Shown in pieces: positions 43,601-52,669 of a stretch of 64,000 nt of DNA. Source of the DNA: Limnanthes douglasii subsp. nivea. Its lineage: Eukaryota; Streptophyta; Magnoliopsida; Brassicales; Limnanthaceae. The stretch lies in the NCBI GenBank assembly GCA_036936605.1, contig JAUPFV010000001.1:166804643-166868642 (forward strand). Direction: 5' to 3'. The translations under genes were made by a program, and so were the position numbers. The number at the start of each line of letters is the position of its first letter. Position 1 is the stretch's first letter. The notes under the pieces are model-generated. The model had not been told where the DNA came from. It searched no databases and worked only from the letters and a program-made list of their open reading frames with translations.

Positions 43601-44691
43601 AATGGAAACTGTCAAAAACTAAGAAATTTTGTATAAAAAGTACTTGGGAAAATATAAGAGTTAAAAAGATTCAGTCATTCTTTTTTAAGAAGATTTGGCA
43701 TAGTTACATACCAAAAAAATTTTCCTTTTTAAGTTGGAAGATACTTAAGAGCTACATTCCAACAGACAATGTTCTTATAAGGAGACATTTTTACATTGTT
43801 TCTAAGTGCCAGTTCTGCAGCAACAGTGAGGACACTTCTCACCTATTTATAGGTTGCTGTTTTGCCTGGCACTTATGGAACTACTATGGTTTGTTATTCA
43901 ACATCCCTGTCAAGAGACACATGGGTATAAGACATATGTTTCATGTTTGGTTCAGTGCTACCAGAGGGTCTTTTCACATAACCCATCTGATGCCTCAATT
44001 AATTGTCTGGACTATATGGCATAATAGAAACCGAATTAAATTTGGTAAACCTAAGGATAGCTTCTTTCAGGCTGTGGGCAGGATTAACAGATTTGTCTTA
44101 GGAATAGACGATAAATTACAACCTAAGCACTGGTCTTGTGCTGTGAATGCAGGAAAAGAAATCGGATCCTATTCTAGTAGTCAGAAAAGAGTACATTACC
44201 TGGAGTGGAGGCCACCAGACGTGGGACGACTGAAGATTAACGTTGATGGTGCGTCATGCTTTTCCGGTGAGGCGTCCGGTGGACTTATAGTGCGAGACAG
44301 TGAAGGAAGCTTTGTAGAAGGGGCCGGTTTTCTCTTTGGCAAGCTATCTCCTTTTCAAGCAGAGAGAAGAGCATTGATTGAAGCTCTTCTCCTCTGTATT
44401 AGGAGAGGATGGAGTGCAGTAGACATAGAGTCTGACTGCTTACCCCTGGTCCATCGTTTTACCACTGCCGATGAAATCAGTAGTACTAATAAGAGGACCT
44501 TCAGAGCTCTTGTCGGCCCAGCAATGAAGATTCACCACATCTCCAGAATCGGAAATGCGGCTGCAGATTGGCTAACCAAATGGGTTTTGGAAGAGAAAAG
44601 AAGTTGTTCATTTGTGCAGAACATCCCAACTCCTCTTCGAGCTATCATGGTTCTGGAGGGTATGGGTATTGGATATATTGACCCTGGTTGA
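40636..44691 (+). CDS. LINE C ORF2: endonuclease, reverse transcriptase, RNase H
   Basis: 1351 aa. APE-type endonuclease at the N-terminus ('LLSWNARGVNN', 'AIQEP', 'AGDCNTT', 'RLDWVLTN', 'SDHAPLL'), which nicks target DNA. RT with 'LDMTKAFDKMSH' (about 573), 'GLRQGDPLSPCLF' and catalytic 'FADD' (about 678). Zinc-binding RVT region ('IWHSYIPKKFSFLSWK', 'CQFCSNSEDTSHLF', about 1015-1080). C-terminal RNase H of the archaeal-like type ('INVDGASCF', 'AERRALIEALL', 'IESDCLPLV', 'NAAADWL'), a domain some plant L1 elements have acquired. ORF2 starts at ATG 40636, overlapping ORF1 by ATGATTAA. No stop or frameshift seen. Confidence 0.94.
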   Translation: MIKLLSWNARGVNNKPTVARLKFLIKSEKIKLVAIQEPMAWTDKMEQVAKSIGLDHCVANISNKIWMLWSNEVSVTVMEDMDQFLHVKILHAEFTGYFTSIYAKNRRICRKELWSQIGNITCEDPWILAGDCNTTRCPDDQLCCLNFDANGAEDFNELIRNCNFEVPGYNGSRYTWSNNKAWKRLDWVLTNQSMLNDLSLQVSHMVRTCSDHAPLLLSIKKGTNTIKKGSFKFLNAWTNHSDFLNSVSQNWSKHCNGEDSTVFWYKLKRLKKHLKTWNVAVFGNIFNKVKDAALEVEKCELIHQNRKDNTSKSDLSKANSTLILALKDEECYWKQKCFNSWLQDSDGNTKLYHSFVAKKRKKNVINGIKENERWITDLNGIASSAVDYFKMNLSIAPENNDNFIVNNSVLNYIPKIVQDKDNIEMIRPATMEEIRTTIYEMKADSAPGTDGFNTYFLKKCWNIIGSDLCKALNAYLLGDNIPKGVFATGIVLVPKIANPISWNNYRPLSMCTILNRLLSALINRRISTILPSLLSKGQSAFVRDRLIHDNILLIKEMLHNIKRKPAKGNIIIQLDMTKAFDKMSHTFVIKALKQFGFSDRIQALVYRLISNVMISVIINGTCTGYFPQKTGLRQGDPLSPCLFILAEDALLRGLECLYANNKSMQYYLKSGDILPSLAFADDVVIFTNSTPSSIRNLCNLLEQYQMESGQAINIEKTKIITSHRSANSAFLKATLGFKTDNAPFNYLGINIATSNKGKFFTPLLTKIYNKINDWDLKNLSFSGRLSLIRHVLHPIIYFWMQNSVIPKTILSKIEICFNKFLWRPKINEKAIHWSCWDNVCKPYCEGGLNIKHLADIQLAFTYKLWFLFRKRKSLWSDIMANTYCNTCHPLVAKCGSGDSVVWKALCSIRKHADSFIKWTVGKGDMDFWRDSWHGMSPFITDQSSWYLPAQVKTFWKNNGWDPILTSLLSHDQYQHICSISINDQEDDVEWKLSKTKKFCIKSTWENIRVKKIQSFFFKKIWHSYIPKKFSFLSWKILKSYIPTDNVLIRRHFYIVSKCQFCSNSEDTSHLFIGCCFAWHLWNYYGLLFNIPVKRHMGIRHMFHVWFSATRGSFHITHLMPQLIVWTIWHNRNRIKFGKPKDSFFQAVGRINRFVLGIDDKLQPKHWSCAVNAGKEIGSYSSSQKRVHYLEWRPPDVGRLKINVDGASCFSGEASGGLIVRDSEGSFVEGAGFLFGKLSPFQAERRALIEALLLCIRRGWSAVDIESDCLPLVHRFTTADEISSTNKRTFRALVGPAMKIHHISRIGNAAADWLTKWVLEEKRSCSFVQNIPTPLRAIMVLEGMGIGYIDPG

Positions 44692-44983
44692 ATTTGATTT
44701 GGCTTGATGGTTTGTTTGAAAGACGGTGATTTTGTTTGAAAGGTTTGGTGGTTTTGGCTATGGAGTATAGAGGTTCTGATTTGGGAATTTAGGGTTGTGA
44801 AAGAGAGAAGCCAATGGGAGTGAATAACTAGGGTTTCTAGTTAGATTCGGATCTTCTATCTTGCCAAAGTGTTGGGCCTTTATCTTTAAATTTAAACCCA
44901 AGATAATACTCTATTGGGCTTTGTATCCTGATCGATTTTAGTTAATATAATAATATCTTTTTGCTAAAAAAAAAAAAAAAAAA

Positions 44984-45005
44984 AAACTAAACTATTGAAC
45001 CAGAT
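44984..45005. repeat. Right target site duplication of LINE C
   Basis: Exact copy of 39091-39112 right after the poly(A) tail. Confidence 0.95.
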
Positions 45006-45228
45006 TTTCAATTTAAATCAATAAGAACCCGGATAAAGACCCACTAGAATTCAAACCTAAAAGCCCAAAGGCCGGAAAAACCTTAAGTCTTCACGAGTCC
45101 AAAGACGACGCTATAAATCCTATGCTTAAACCAATTAGGGTTTCTTCTTTATGCGATAGCAGAGCTTTGAAGATCATAACCTCATCTTATCGTCTTCTTT
45201 GCCGTCGTCTCTGCTTCTCGTCGCGAAA
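45006..45228 (+). promoter_or_regulatory. RPS10 proximal promoter and 5' UTR
   Basis: Contains AGCCCA (45062-45067; site II TGGGCT on the other strand), TATAAAT (45112-45118) and TAGGGTTT (telo-box, 45136-45143). Site II plus telo-box is the usual combination in plant ribosomal protein genes. The LINE insertion ends at 45005, about 107 bp before the TATA box. Confidence 0.75.
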
Positions 45229-46971
45229 ATGGTTAATCTATTTCTCTCTTGTAGTCTTTTTCTGATTCGATATTTCAATTTTCCGTAAATTTCCCTTGTT
45301 TTTATACATCTTAGCTATAATTTCATGGCGAATCAATTTGAAATCCAATTACTCGTCACTGATTGCTTGTTGTTTTTGTCTATAGATCATTTCAGAGAAG
45401 AACAGGAGGGAGATCTGCAAGTACCTCTTCCAAGGTTAGTAAATCGTTTGAACAGATAGTGTTCAGCTCATCACTTTTATAGGGCATAGGTTTTGTTTCC
45501 TTGTTATTAAGCTTGCTTGCTTATAATGTTTATGTTTCACTGATAAAGGGTTAGGGTTTTTCAATGTCACATTGGGATTGCATATTTGTTCTTAATTTGT
45601 CTTAGTATCTGCTGTGTGTATCAATGCATACTGTCTCTCTATTTTGTATTTACATGTCTGTACGTGTAATTTGTATAGAGGGAGTATGCTATGCTAAAAA
45701 GGATTTCAATTTGGCAAAGCACCCCGACATCGATGTGCCAAATCTTCAAGTGATTAAGCTGATGCAGAGCTTTAAATCAAAGGAGTACGTCCGTGAGACT
45801 TTCGCCTGGATGCACTACTACTGGTATCTCACAAACGAAGGCATTGCACACCTAAGGAACTACCTCAATCTCCCATCTGAGATTGTGCCAGCCACCCTGA
45901 AGAAGCAACAAAAGCCACTTGGCCGTCCCATGGGTGGTCCACCTGGTGACCGTCCTCGGTAATTCATTGATTTATATTTCTCTACTGATATAAGCTATAA
46001 TAGTCTTTAAAGTTCGTTTTGCTTGATGGATTGTTATCATTCTGATATAAATTTCTGCTTGGTTACATACCTACTTATGACACTCTTAAGTGTTGACCTT
46101 TATCAATTAGGGGTTGTAGTTTTATTTTGTTTGGATACTAATAAAAGTCATGTTTTATAGGAATTGATATGTATAGGGTAGTCCATTATTTCAATTTTTC
46201 TTTGTTGTCATGGGTAATTTATAATGTTATAAAAAGTCCTTGATCGTTTCTAGGACAGTTTAACCTAACGGTAGGAATTGTAATCTTTTGATGGGAAATC
46301 AAAGTATCAGTCAAGGTGGCTAATAGCATTCAGGGTAGGTTTAAAGAGTCTGCTTTTATCAAATCCATTTTGACTACTTTTTCTATTGTTTCATGTCATT
46401 ACTTGGTTTAATAACCTAGCTTGTTTGTCATACTTCATCAACCTGTTATTCTGATTCTTCTTTCTTTCTTTCTCTTCAGTTGATTAATTGTGGCAAGTAA
46501 TCTTCAATAAACCTATGTTTATATTGGTATTTTATGTTTGTTTATCAGTGGTCCTCCTCGCTTTGAGGGAGAGAGGAGATTCGGTGATAGGGATGGGTAC
46601 CGTGGAGGTCCCCGATCTGGTGGGGAGTTTGGTGATAAGAGCGGAGCTCCAGCTGACTACCAGCCTGCTTTCAGGGTAAAGTCTTTGTTTTGCAATTCTG
46701 TTTTTACCATTCATGTTAATTCTGCTTATTCGTTTTCTAATTTTGATAGTGAATGTACCCTCCTGTTGCCATAGTGTTGGGAATTATAAAGCTACATGTT
46801 TGTGAATTATCTTTTTCGGTTATAAACTATAGACTATAATTTAATATTTAACAATCAAAGCTAACATTTTCTTTGTGCATTGTGTTTTTCAAGGCTCCTG
46901 GTGCTAGACCTGGGTTTGGTCGTGGTGGTGGTGGCTATGGTGCTGGACCAGCTGCTTCAGATCTTCCTTGA
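45229..46971 (+). CDS. RPS10: 40S ribosomal protein S10 (eS10), five exons
   Basis: Exons: 45229-45231 (the ATG alone), 45386-45434, 45679-45958, 46549-46675, 46894-46971; all introns are GT..AG and phases agree, giving 178 aa, the usual plant length. N-terminus '[16 protein letters not shown]', then the highly conserved S10/plectin domain ('[20 protein letters not shown]', '[15 protein letters not shown]', '[15 protein letters not shown]', residues about 3-97). A Gly/Arg/Pro-rich tail follows ('[14 protein letters not shown]', '[12 protein letters not shown]'). It is a component of the small cytosolic ribosomal subunit near the mRNA entry/head region. The reading is uninterrupted. The first intron directly after the start codon is unusual but consistent with the conserved 'MIISE' start. 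Confidence 0.95.
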
Positions 46972-47897
46972 AGTGGAGTTGTTTCTATTGGCTGTAGTTT
47001 TGTCAGTTTACAAGTATGAGTTGTTGATTTTCAGATGTTTCAGGTTTCTACTCTTGCATTTCAGGATTGTTGTGGAGTGCATAAATTAATAGTTGCCAGT
47101 TTTGTTGACTTTGAATATTTAACTTTATTTTCTTCTAAGCTCTTTATTTAAAAAAGCGATTGCTCTGCACGGTGAAATCTAAATCAATTGTATTATAATG
47201 CGATTGTTAATCTTGAAATCCGGTAAATTTTGACTAATAAATGAAATTGTTGCAAGTTGGTAAATTTTTACCATGTTTTGTTTCCGTAAGAAGCTTAGAT
47301 AATTTAAGTTTTGCTTTCGTTTCTACCTTTGTTTTCCGTTTGGAAAAACAATTAATTATAATTTAAGTTGATCTAATTTTTTTCAAAATTACTTGACTCT
47401 AAGGTCTTAAGTCTACCCTTGTATACCTCAACGACACCTTTCCCCTCTGATTATATTCGACCTTAAGCTAATATTAAGAACCCAAAATGTCACACGAAAT
47501 ATCTACAACCAAAACCTTCGGCGCTAATTTATTTAATTTCAAAACTCAAAAGAATTAACTTTTTATTTCAATTTTTTATGGATTTAGTGGCTGTTTTGTT
47601 GTTAAGAGTTACTCTTTCAAGCCTTATATGAAATAAAATGAGTTTGGGTTCACTCATGTTTTTCGGGACAGTTGGTATATTTAGTTTCGACAAACAATGT
47701 AAGTGCACCGTACTGACAGGCCTTGGACATAGCTGCCAAGTATAGTCTATGCTGCTAGCGCAAAGCTACAAAGCCTCCAACGCTATGCACGGCCAGGTTA
47801 GATCACTCACGTTGCTTGTGTAGAGCGGAGACGTGTAAAAACAAGTGTTTATTGACTTATTGATCTTCTTGTTTTATTTTTTAAATTTTTCAATCAA
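46972..47897. other. RPS10 3' UTR and spacer
   Basis: The first about 200 bp are likely 3' UTR. The rest is AT-rich spacer, with a GC-richer patch at 47690-47850 holding short GCTA-type motifs. No gene seen. Confidence 0.6.
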
Positions 47898-48855
47898 ATG
47901 ACGACAATACCGGAATCCATCGTCGTATTCGTCGTAGACACACTGTTTGGGCTATTTATGAAATCGCTTTGTCGATTCAAGTGCGTATCAAAACCACGAC
48001 GTTTTTTATATAGGTTCAAGGTTCGCTAAACTCCATTTAGCACTAGGAACTTTGTCTGAAAAACTTATTTGGAATCATAGTGGTAAGTAGAGTATTTTTA
48101 TTGTAATTTATCTCCTTTTGGTTATGGATCGACTCCTAGATTTTTAAGATCTTCAACCAATGCTTATTTTGTTGTCATCGTGCAACAATTTAGTTTGTAT
48201 TTTTAGACACACACCCTGTGAAGTTAGTGTGTTCTTATGGAACCCATGTACTTGCGTCTGTAAAGAATTACAAAGAATGCAGATATCTAAAAAGAATATT
48301 AGTTTTGGTTATGATCACTCTACCGATGATTACAAGATCATTTTTTTAATGATTCCAAGAATTAGAGAGCTGGATTGCGCATCAACACGCATAAGTCGGG
48401 ATATCCTTGGAAGGTCGTAACCTATATTGATAAAATATCTGATTGTATAGGGTTACATTTTAATGGAGTTATTTATTGAGTGGATACCAATCTTTTGGTT
48501 TTCAAATTAGCCACCAAAAGTTTCAAGCAAGTGCCACTACCGGAGGAGTTGGATAAAAGAAGGATGCAATTATTGATTTTACAAGGACGATTATGTTGTG
48601 CAGTAGGCCATAAAAATGGCTACATGGAGGAATATATGTCTTATTCATGTTGGAGAGTGTATGACTAATATGTTTTTTCTACATGTGTGTGGTCCACGTA
48701 GACGTCTGATATGCTTTACACAGTGTAACAAGCTTACGATGATGTCGGCATGTTATTGCTCGTTGGTGAAGTTTGATCCTAAGATAACAATATGTCTCAT
48801 TCGATATCTACAGTATGGGATGGTGGAGATTTGGTGGTTTACAAGGAGACTTTAA
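47898..48855 (+). pseudogene. F-box protein pseudogene (F-box plus F-box-associated region)
   Basis: Starts at ATG 47898 with an F-box-like helix set ('IPESIVVFVVDTLFG', 'MKSLCRFKCVSK'), soon stopped; 'FAKLHL' follows in another frame. The associated region is clear: 'VFLWNPCTCVCKEL' and 'SFGYDHSTDDYKI' (48230-48350), then after a frameshift near 48400 'GLHFNGVIYWVDTNLLVFKL' and 'PLPEELDKRRM' (48440-48570). F-box proteins recruit targets to SCF ubiquitin ligases. Stops and at least two shifts make this copy dead. Confidence 0.8.
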
Positions 48856-49099
48856 TCTCACCTTAGTATATTTTTATGTTTAATTTTCTTCATCCAAACT
48901 TATTACATCTTATAATATGTAATGACAAGTTTAATTCGTACCTTAGTATGTTTTTTTTTTCTGTCTCCAAACTTATAATATACAATAACAATTTTTTACA
49001 CACCTTAGTAAGTTTTATGTGTGTTTATTTTAGTTTTGTCCGTTGTATAAATAGATATTGGTTTACACATTGGGTTAAGTTAATTAACTAATACACATT
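48856..49099. other. AT-rich spacer
   Basis: Contains an imperfect duplication around CACCTTAGTA..TTTT..ATGT (about 48858, 48940, 49002). No gene. Confidence 0.55.
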
Positions 49100-49580
49100 T
49101 TTTGTTCATGTTGAAGTACCACACCGTCGGTGCTAACATGTTATCACCGGCGATTCGATAGATGACTGTTATCGAGAAATAAAAGAATCACTAGTGCGCT
49201 ATAGCATTGGCGGTATAAAATGCAGACACCATCGGGTTCATACAACGCCGTAGATCTACAATTCTCCCACCAACAACATCAAATTCCATCGTCGGTTGTA
49301 CAATCACGCACCAACACTGTGGGTTATTTAGAAACTTTATTTGTGGATTTGAATTTATAGTTGTCACACCGTCGACATGGTGTTCTACATACCGTCGATG
49401 CAGTAGCACGTTGTTGGCCTACAAAATTGTCACCAATAGTGTTGGTTTACCCACCAGCGGCGTGCAAATTATGCGCAGTTTTGTGTTTTTTATAATTATA
49501 AATTGATTTTAAACTTTTTAACGCCTCAGTGAAGGTGCCTACGGTCTGCACTGTCGGCGTGGTGTTATAACGCCGTCGAC
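49100..49580. repeat. CACTA-like terminus with CCGTCG subterminal repeats
   Basis: CACTAGTGCGCTATAGCATT begins at 49191, followed over about 390 bp (and 100 bp to its left) by many short units such as CACCGTCGG, ACCGTCGACATGG, ACCGTCGATG, CGCCGTCGACG and TGTCGGCG in both orientations. A CACTA start with GC-rich subterminal repeats is typical of CACTA (En/Spm) elements. No partner end was found, so this is a remnant or a misread. Confidence 0.4.
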
Positions 49581-50160
49581 GTTTTGAATTAAAAAAATAG
49601 ATGTTGCACATATATAACTTCCTATTAGATAAGAAGTTTATATATTTCGTACGTAAAATGTAATGGAAATACAGACGTAGACAAACAAAATTAGACATAG
49701 TTAAAGTTGATAAGCATTGAATTTAACCAGACCGAGTTCGATAAGATTCATAAAAATGCTTAACCCTTACGTAGTGGTCAAGTTTTGTCCGTTGAAAATA
49801 CAACATGAATTACAAAGAAAAATATTTTGATGATAATATTAAACGTAAGTTAAACGAAAGCAGATAGATCATCACTGAATTTGCACATTACAAAATTAGC
49901 ACATATTGTTTGTAACGGTGAATAATCGGTAATTTACAAGCCCAAGCTTTGCCATTTTATGTCACTAATTTCAAGAAGGATATATCTTATTGCAAGGACC
50001 GTCAGCCGCAATGGTAAACTGCATAAGAAAAAAAATATTACAACGTTAATATCTAAAAACATTAGAAACCACAACCGAATGTTTTAGTCAATACTTATAT
50101 TGACAAAATGGTTGTAATTAATCCAACCTAACCTAATTTCTTTCCTCTTTGGCATCAAAG
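49581..50160. other. Spacer
   Basis: AT-rich; nothing recognised. Confidence 0.5.
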
Positions 50161-50167
50161 GGACTGC

Positions 50168-52190
50168 TCATCGTAGAGGAAAATAAGTGAAACTAACATT
50201 AGTCCTACTCGATTGTGGTACAAAGTGGAAGATGCAATTAAACTTCGACGTGATAGCGACTCCCATTTCTGACATCGTCATCCAATACTCATAAGTACTG
50301 ATACCATTATTGCACTTTACACGTTCCGCGTCCATATATAAATCCTCTGTACTGCCATATATCCTCATGTAATCGGTCAGATGATCCATAAGATCGTGGT
50401 AGAGGGCATTCATAATAGAATTCCATCCATCTTCTTGCCCATACAAGCCAAAATCAATAGAACGATATCGACACTGCTCGTCTGCTTTAACGTCGTTGAT
50501 GAAAGTTATGAAAGGTTTATAAAAGATAAGGAACTGACTTAAGTAACCTTCCATATGAGAATAGCATTGTATCTTAGTAAGCATCATGCCGCTTAAGTTA
50601 CAACCAACTGTTTAGCTTGATAGTGAATGCATCATACGAGTTCCAAATGAAAATTCAACTTTGAACGGTTTGTCAGGAGGAGAAATATGAGCACTTGATT
50701 TATAGGAACCACGCTCTCTTTTTGTACTTTGATCAGTGGAGTTGCGTTTTTTTGTATAGTGGTCGATGAAGCATTGCAAGTTTGGCGTAACAATGCTTCA
50801 CTCGCTTTATTTTCATCTAACACTTGTTCGTGTCATGATTTTTCTTACTTAGTGGAAAAATTTTATTCAAAATTTGATGTTTTATGTTTCATAATTGGTC
50901 GACCATGTGCTTTTAGTTTATCCTTCAGCTCTAAAAGGAAAAATGTTTCCAGATAAATTACGTCAAACTATTTTTTGTAAACATGTTCGATGCGTGCATC
51001 GTCTTCGGTTTGCATAAGAACATCAACAAGTTTATCTAAATTCTCTTTCAATATCTCTTTTTCGTTGCATTATTACGGAAAAATATATCTAACATCTTCC
51101 AATGTTCGTGGAACAAGTGCAAAGGTACCACTAACGTTTTGTTACAAAATCGAAGATGTCGTGCAAACAAGGTATACTGTGCGCAGTTCGTATATGACTA
51201 AGAAAGTTGACCTATAATTAGATACCATGTTTTGGGAACATTCAACCTCAATCGAAAAAAATTCTAAAGCTTCGTGAGAGACGTTAATATCTTAGATTTC
51301 CGTACACCTTGTGCGAAATTTTTTATAGGGATAAAACTTGACTCTTCTCGAACAAACCTCTAATAACTCCGTGTTGCAAACCGAGCAAAGTATTAACCTT
51401 TAACCAAAACGAATAAAACTTACCTTTGCTTGTACCAAGAGTCCACCTAAGCGTGGGATGAGCGCTCTCGATGCGGTTGGTGGTTTGGTTATCAATATGC
51501 AAGAACTTGTTAGTTTTCCACCTGATAAACTCATCACCGTAAGAATTTAACCAAATCTCCATGTATTTCATTGCTTTCGGATAATTTTTGAAGTTTCGGA
51601 GCACTTGATCCCGATAGGTATTGAACGAGAGTTTTGTGTCCAAAAACATGATGTTAATCTACACCTTTAAAAATGCATCAGACAATTTTTTGTGGTTGAT
51701 GATTTTTTTTAATTCTACCAAGGATGTTTATGTTAATGTGACATGGACATGAAAAGTGGATTGCTTTGGGGAACATTAGATCAACCGCTTTAACCAACAT
51801 TAAATATTTATCCGTTAAAATAATGGACGGTGGATTGATGTAATGAGTTACCATCAACGATTGCAAGCATTCTAATACATACGTGTACTTCTCAAGTTTC
51901 TCTTCGGATATAAACACAAATTTTATCTAGAAAGTCTTACACATACAAGTGAATCTAATGAACTTATACAATGACATCCCATACTTGGTTGTCTTGTAGG
52001 TGCTATCCATTATTAGCACGTTGGGAAACATCTGTAGCAAATCTAAACTAGCCGGTTGTGCGAAGAAAAGTTAGTTTATGATACCCCTCATGTTTGCGTT
52101 CACTCTATGCCATTTGAAGTATTCTAACCGTTTAAGTTCACCGGAGGAGATAGAAAATCATAAGTTCAGTTTTTCCACCAAACGTGCCAG
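50168..52190 (-). pseudogene. MULE-type transposase remnant followed by OTU-like domain
   Basis: Reads right to left. MULE transposase core: 'MFPNVLIMDSTYKTTKYGMS' and 'FISEEKLEKYTYVLECLQSL' with 'IILTDKYLMLVKAVD' (52050-51760) give two acidic positions. 'NRIESAHPTLRW' and 'LLGLQHGVIRGLFEKSQ' (51490-51330) are the usual downstream block. Zinc-finger remnants run 51230-51100. Then, about 700 bp on and on the same strand, 50587-50168 carries 'FINDVKADEQCRYRSIDF', 'WMTMSEMGVAITSKFN' and 'FTYFPLR', like the OTU cysteine-protease-like domains annotated in many plant genomes; its Cys is kept. Stops and frameshifts occur throughout the transposase. Terminal inverted repeats were not found. Confidence 0.75.
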
Positions 52191-52289
52191 ACACTATTAG
52201 TATTTTTTAGTGTTTTTGTTAGTTTTATTCTCATACAATATGGCCGAGGAACAATAATAGGAAAATCCATAAATGACTACGACAACAAA

Positions 52290-52560
52290 AATAGGAAAAA
52301 GTTTGATTACCCACCACGAGTACCATTCATAGAGTTGACCAATAATTTAGGATCAATCTACGAGAAAACTAAAGATGTTCTCAAATATCAACGATTGAAA
52401 AAATTTCATGGGCCACGAGAGCATATAGACAAGAACAAGTATTATAAATTGCACAATGACATCATGCAACTTACCAAGACGGTTGAATTTTGATCGACCA
52501 AGTCCAAACTCTAGTGAATGAAGGAAAGCTTATAAAGTTTGTTCAAAAAAGAAAATAATA
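52290..52560 (+). pseudogene. Tat gag zinc-knuckle fragment, separate from the element that follows
   Basis: 'FIELTNNLGSIYEKTKD' and 'NKYYKLHNDI', then after a shift 'LVNEGKLIKFV', align with the gag C-terminus of the inner Tat element ('ASIYEKTRGTINF', 'NKFCRYHEDIGHD', 'LIENGKLLEYV'). The knuckle cysteines are lost. It precedes an N-terminal gag segment, so it comes from another copy. Confidence 0.6.
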
Positions 52561-52669
52561 TACTAAAATAAAGTTCGGATGAAGCCTTCACCCAAACACA
52601 TCTCGACTCTAGCTAAATAACAAAGAATGTTAGACAACAATACCATCTTAATAGTATGCTGAAACTGAT

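Larger units (their letters stand above)
39113..44983 (+). mobile_element. Full-length L1-type LINE (copy C), apparently intact
   Basis: About 5.87 kb: 226-bp 5' UTR, ORF1, ORF2 overlapping by 8 bp, about 280-bp 3' UTR, and a pure A tail (44966-44983). Perfect 22-bp target duplications flank it. Both ORFs are open and have all the expected catalytic motifs. An exact long duplication, pure tail and open ORFs point to a recent insertion by an element that could still be active. It lies 224 bp upstream of the RPS10 start codon, in the same orientation. Confidence 0.95.

Noticed and set aside
45624..45962. RPS10 starting at the ATG of this long frame
   Set aside because: The first about 18 residues of that frame are intron; conserved '[16 protein letters not shown]' lies in upstream exons with good splice sites.
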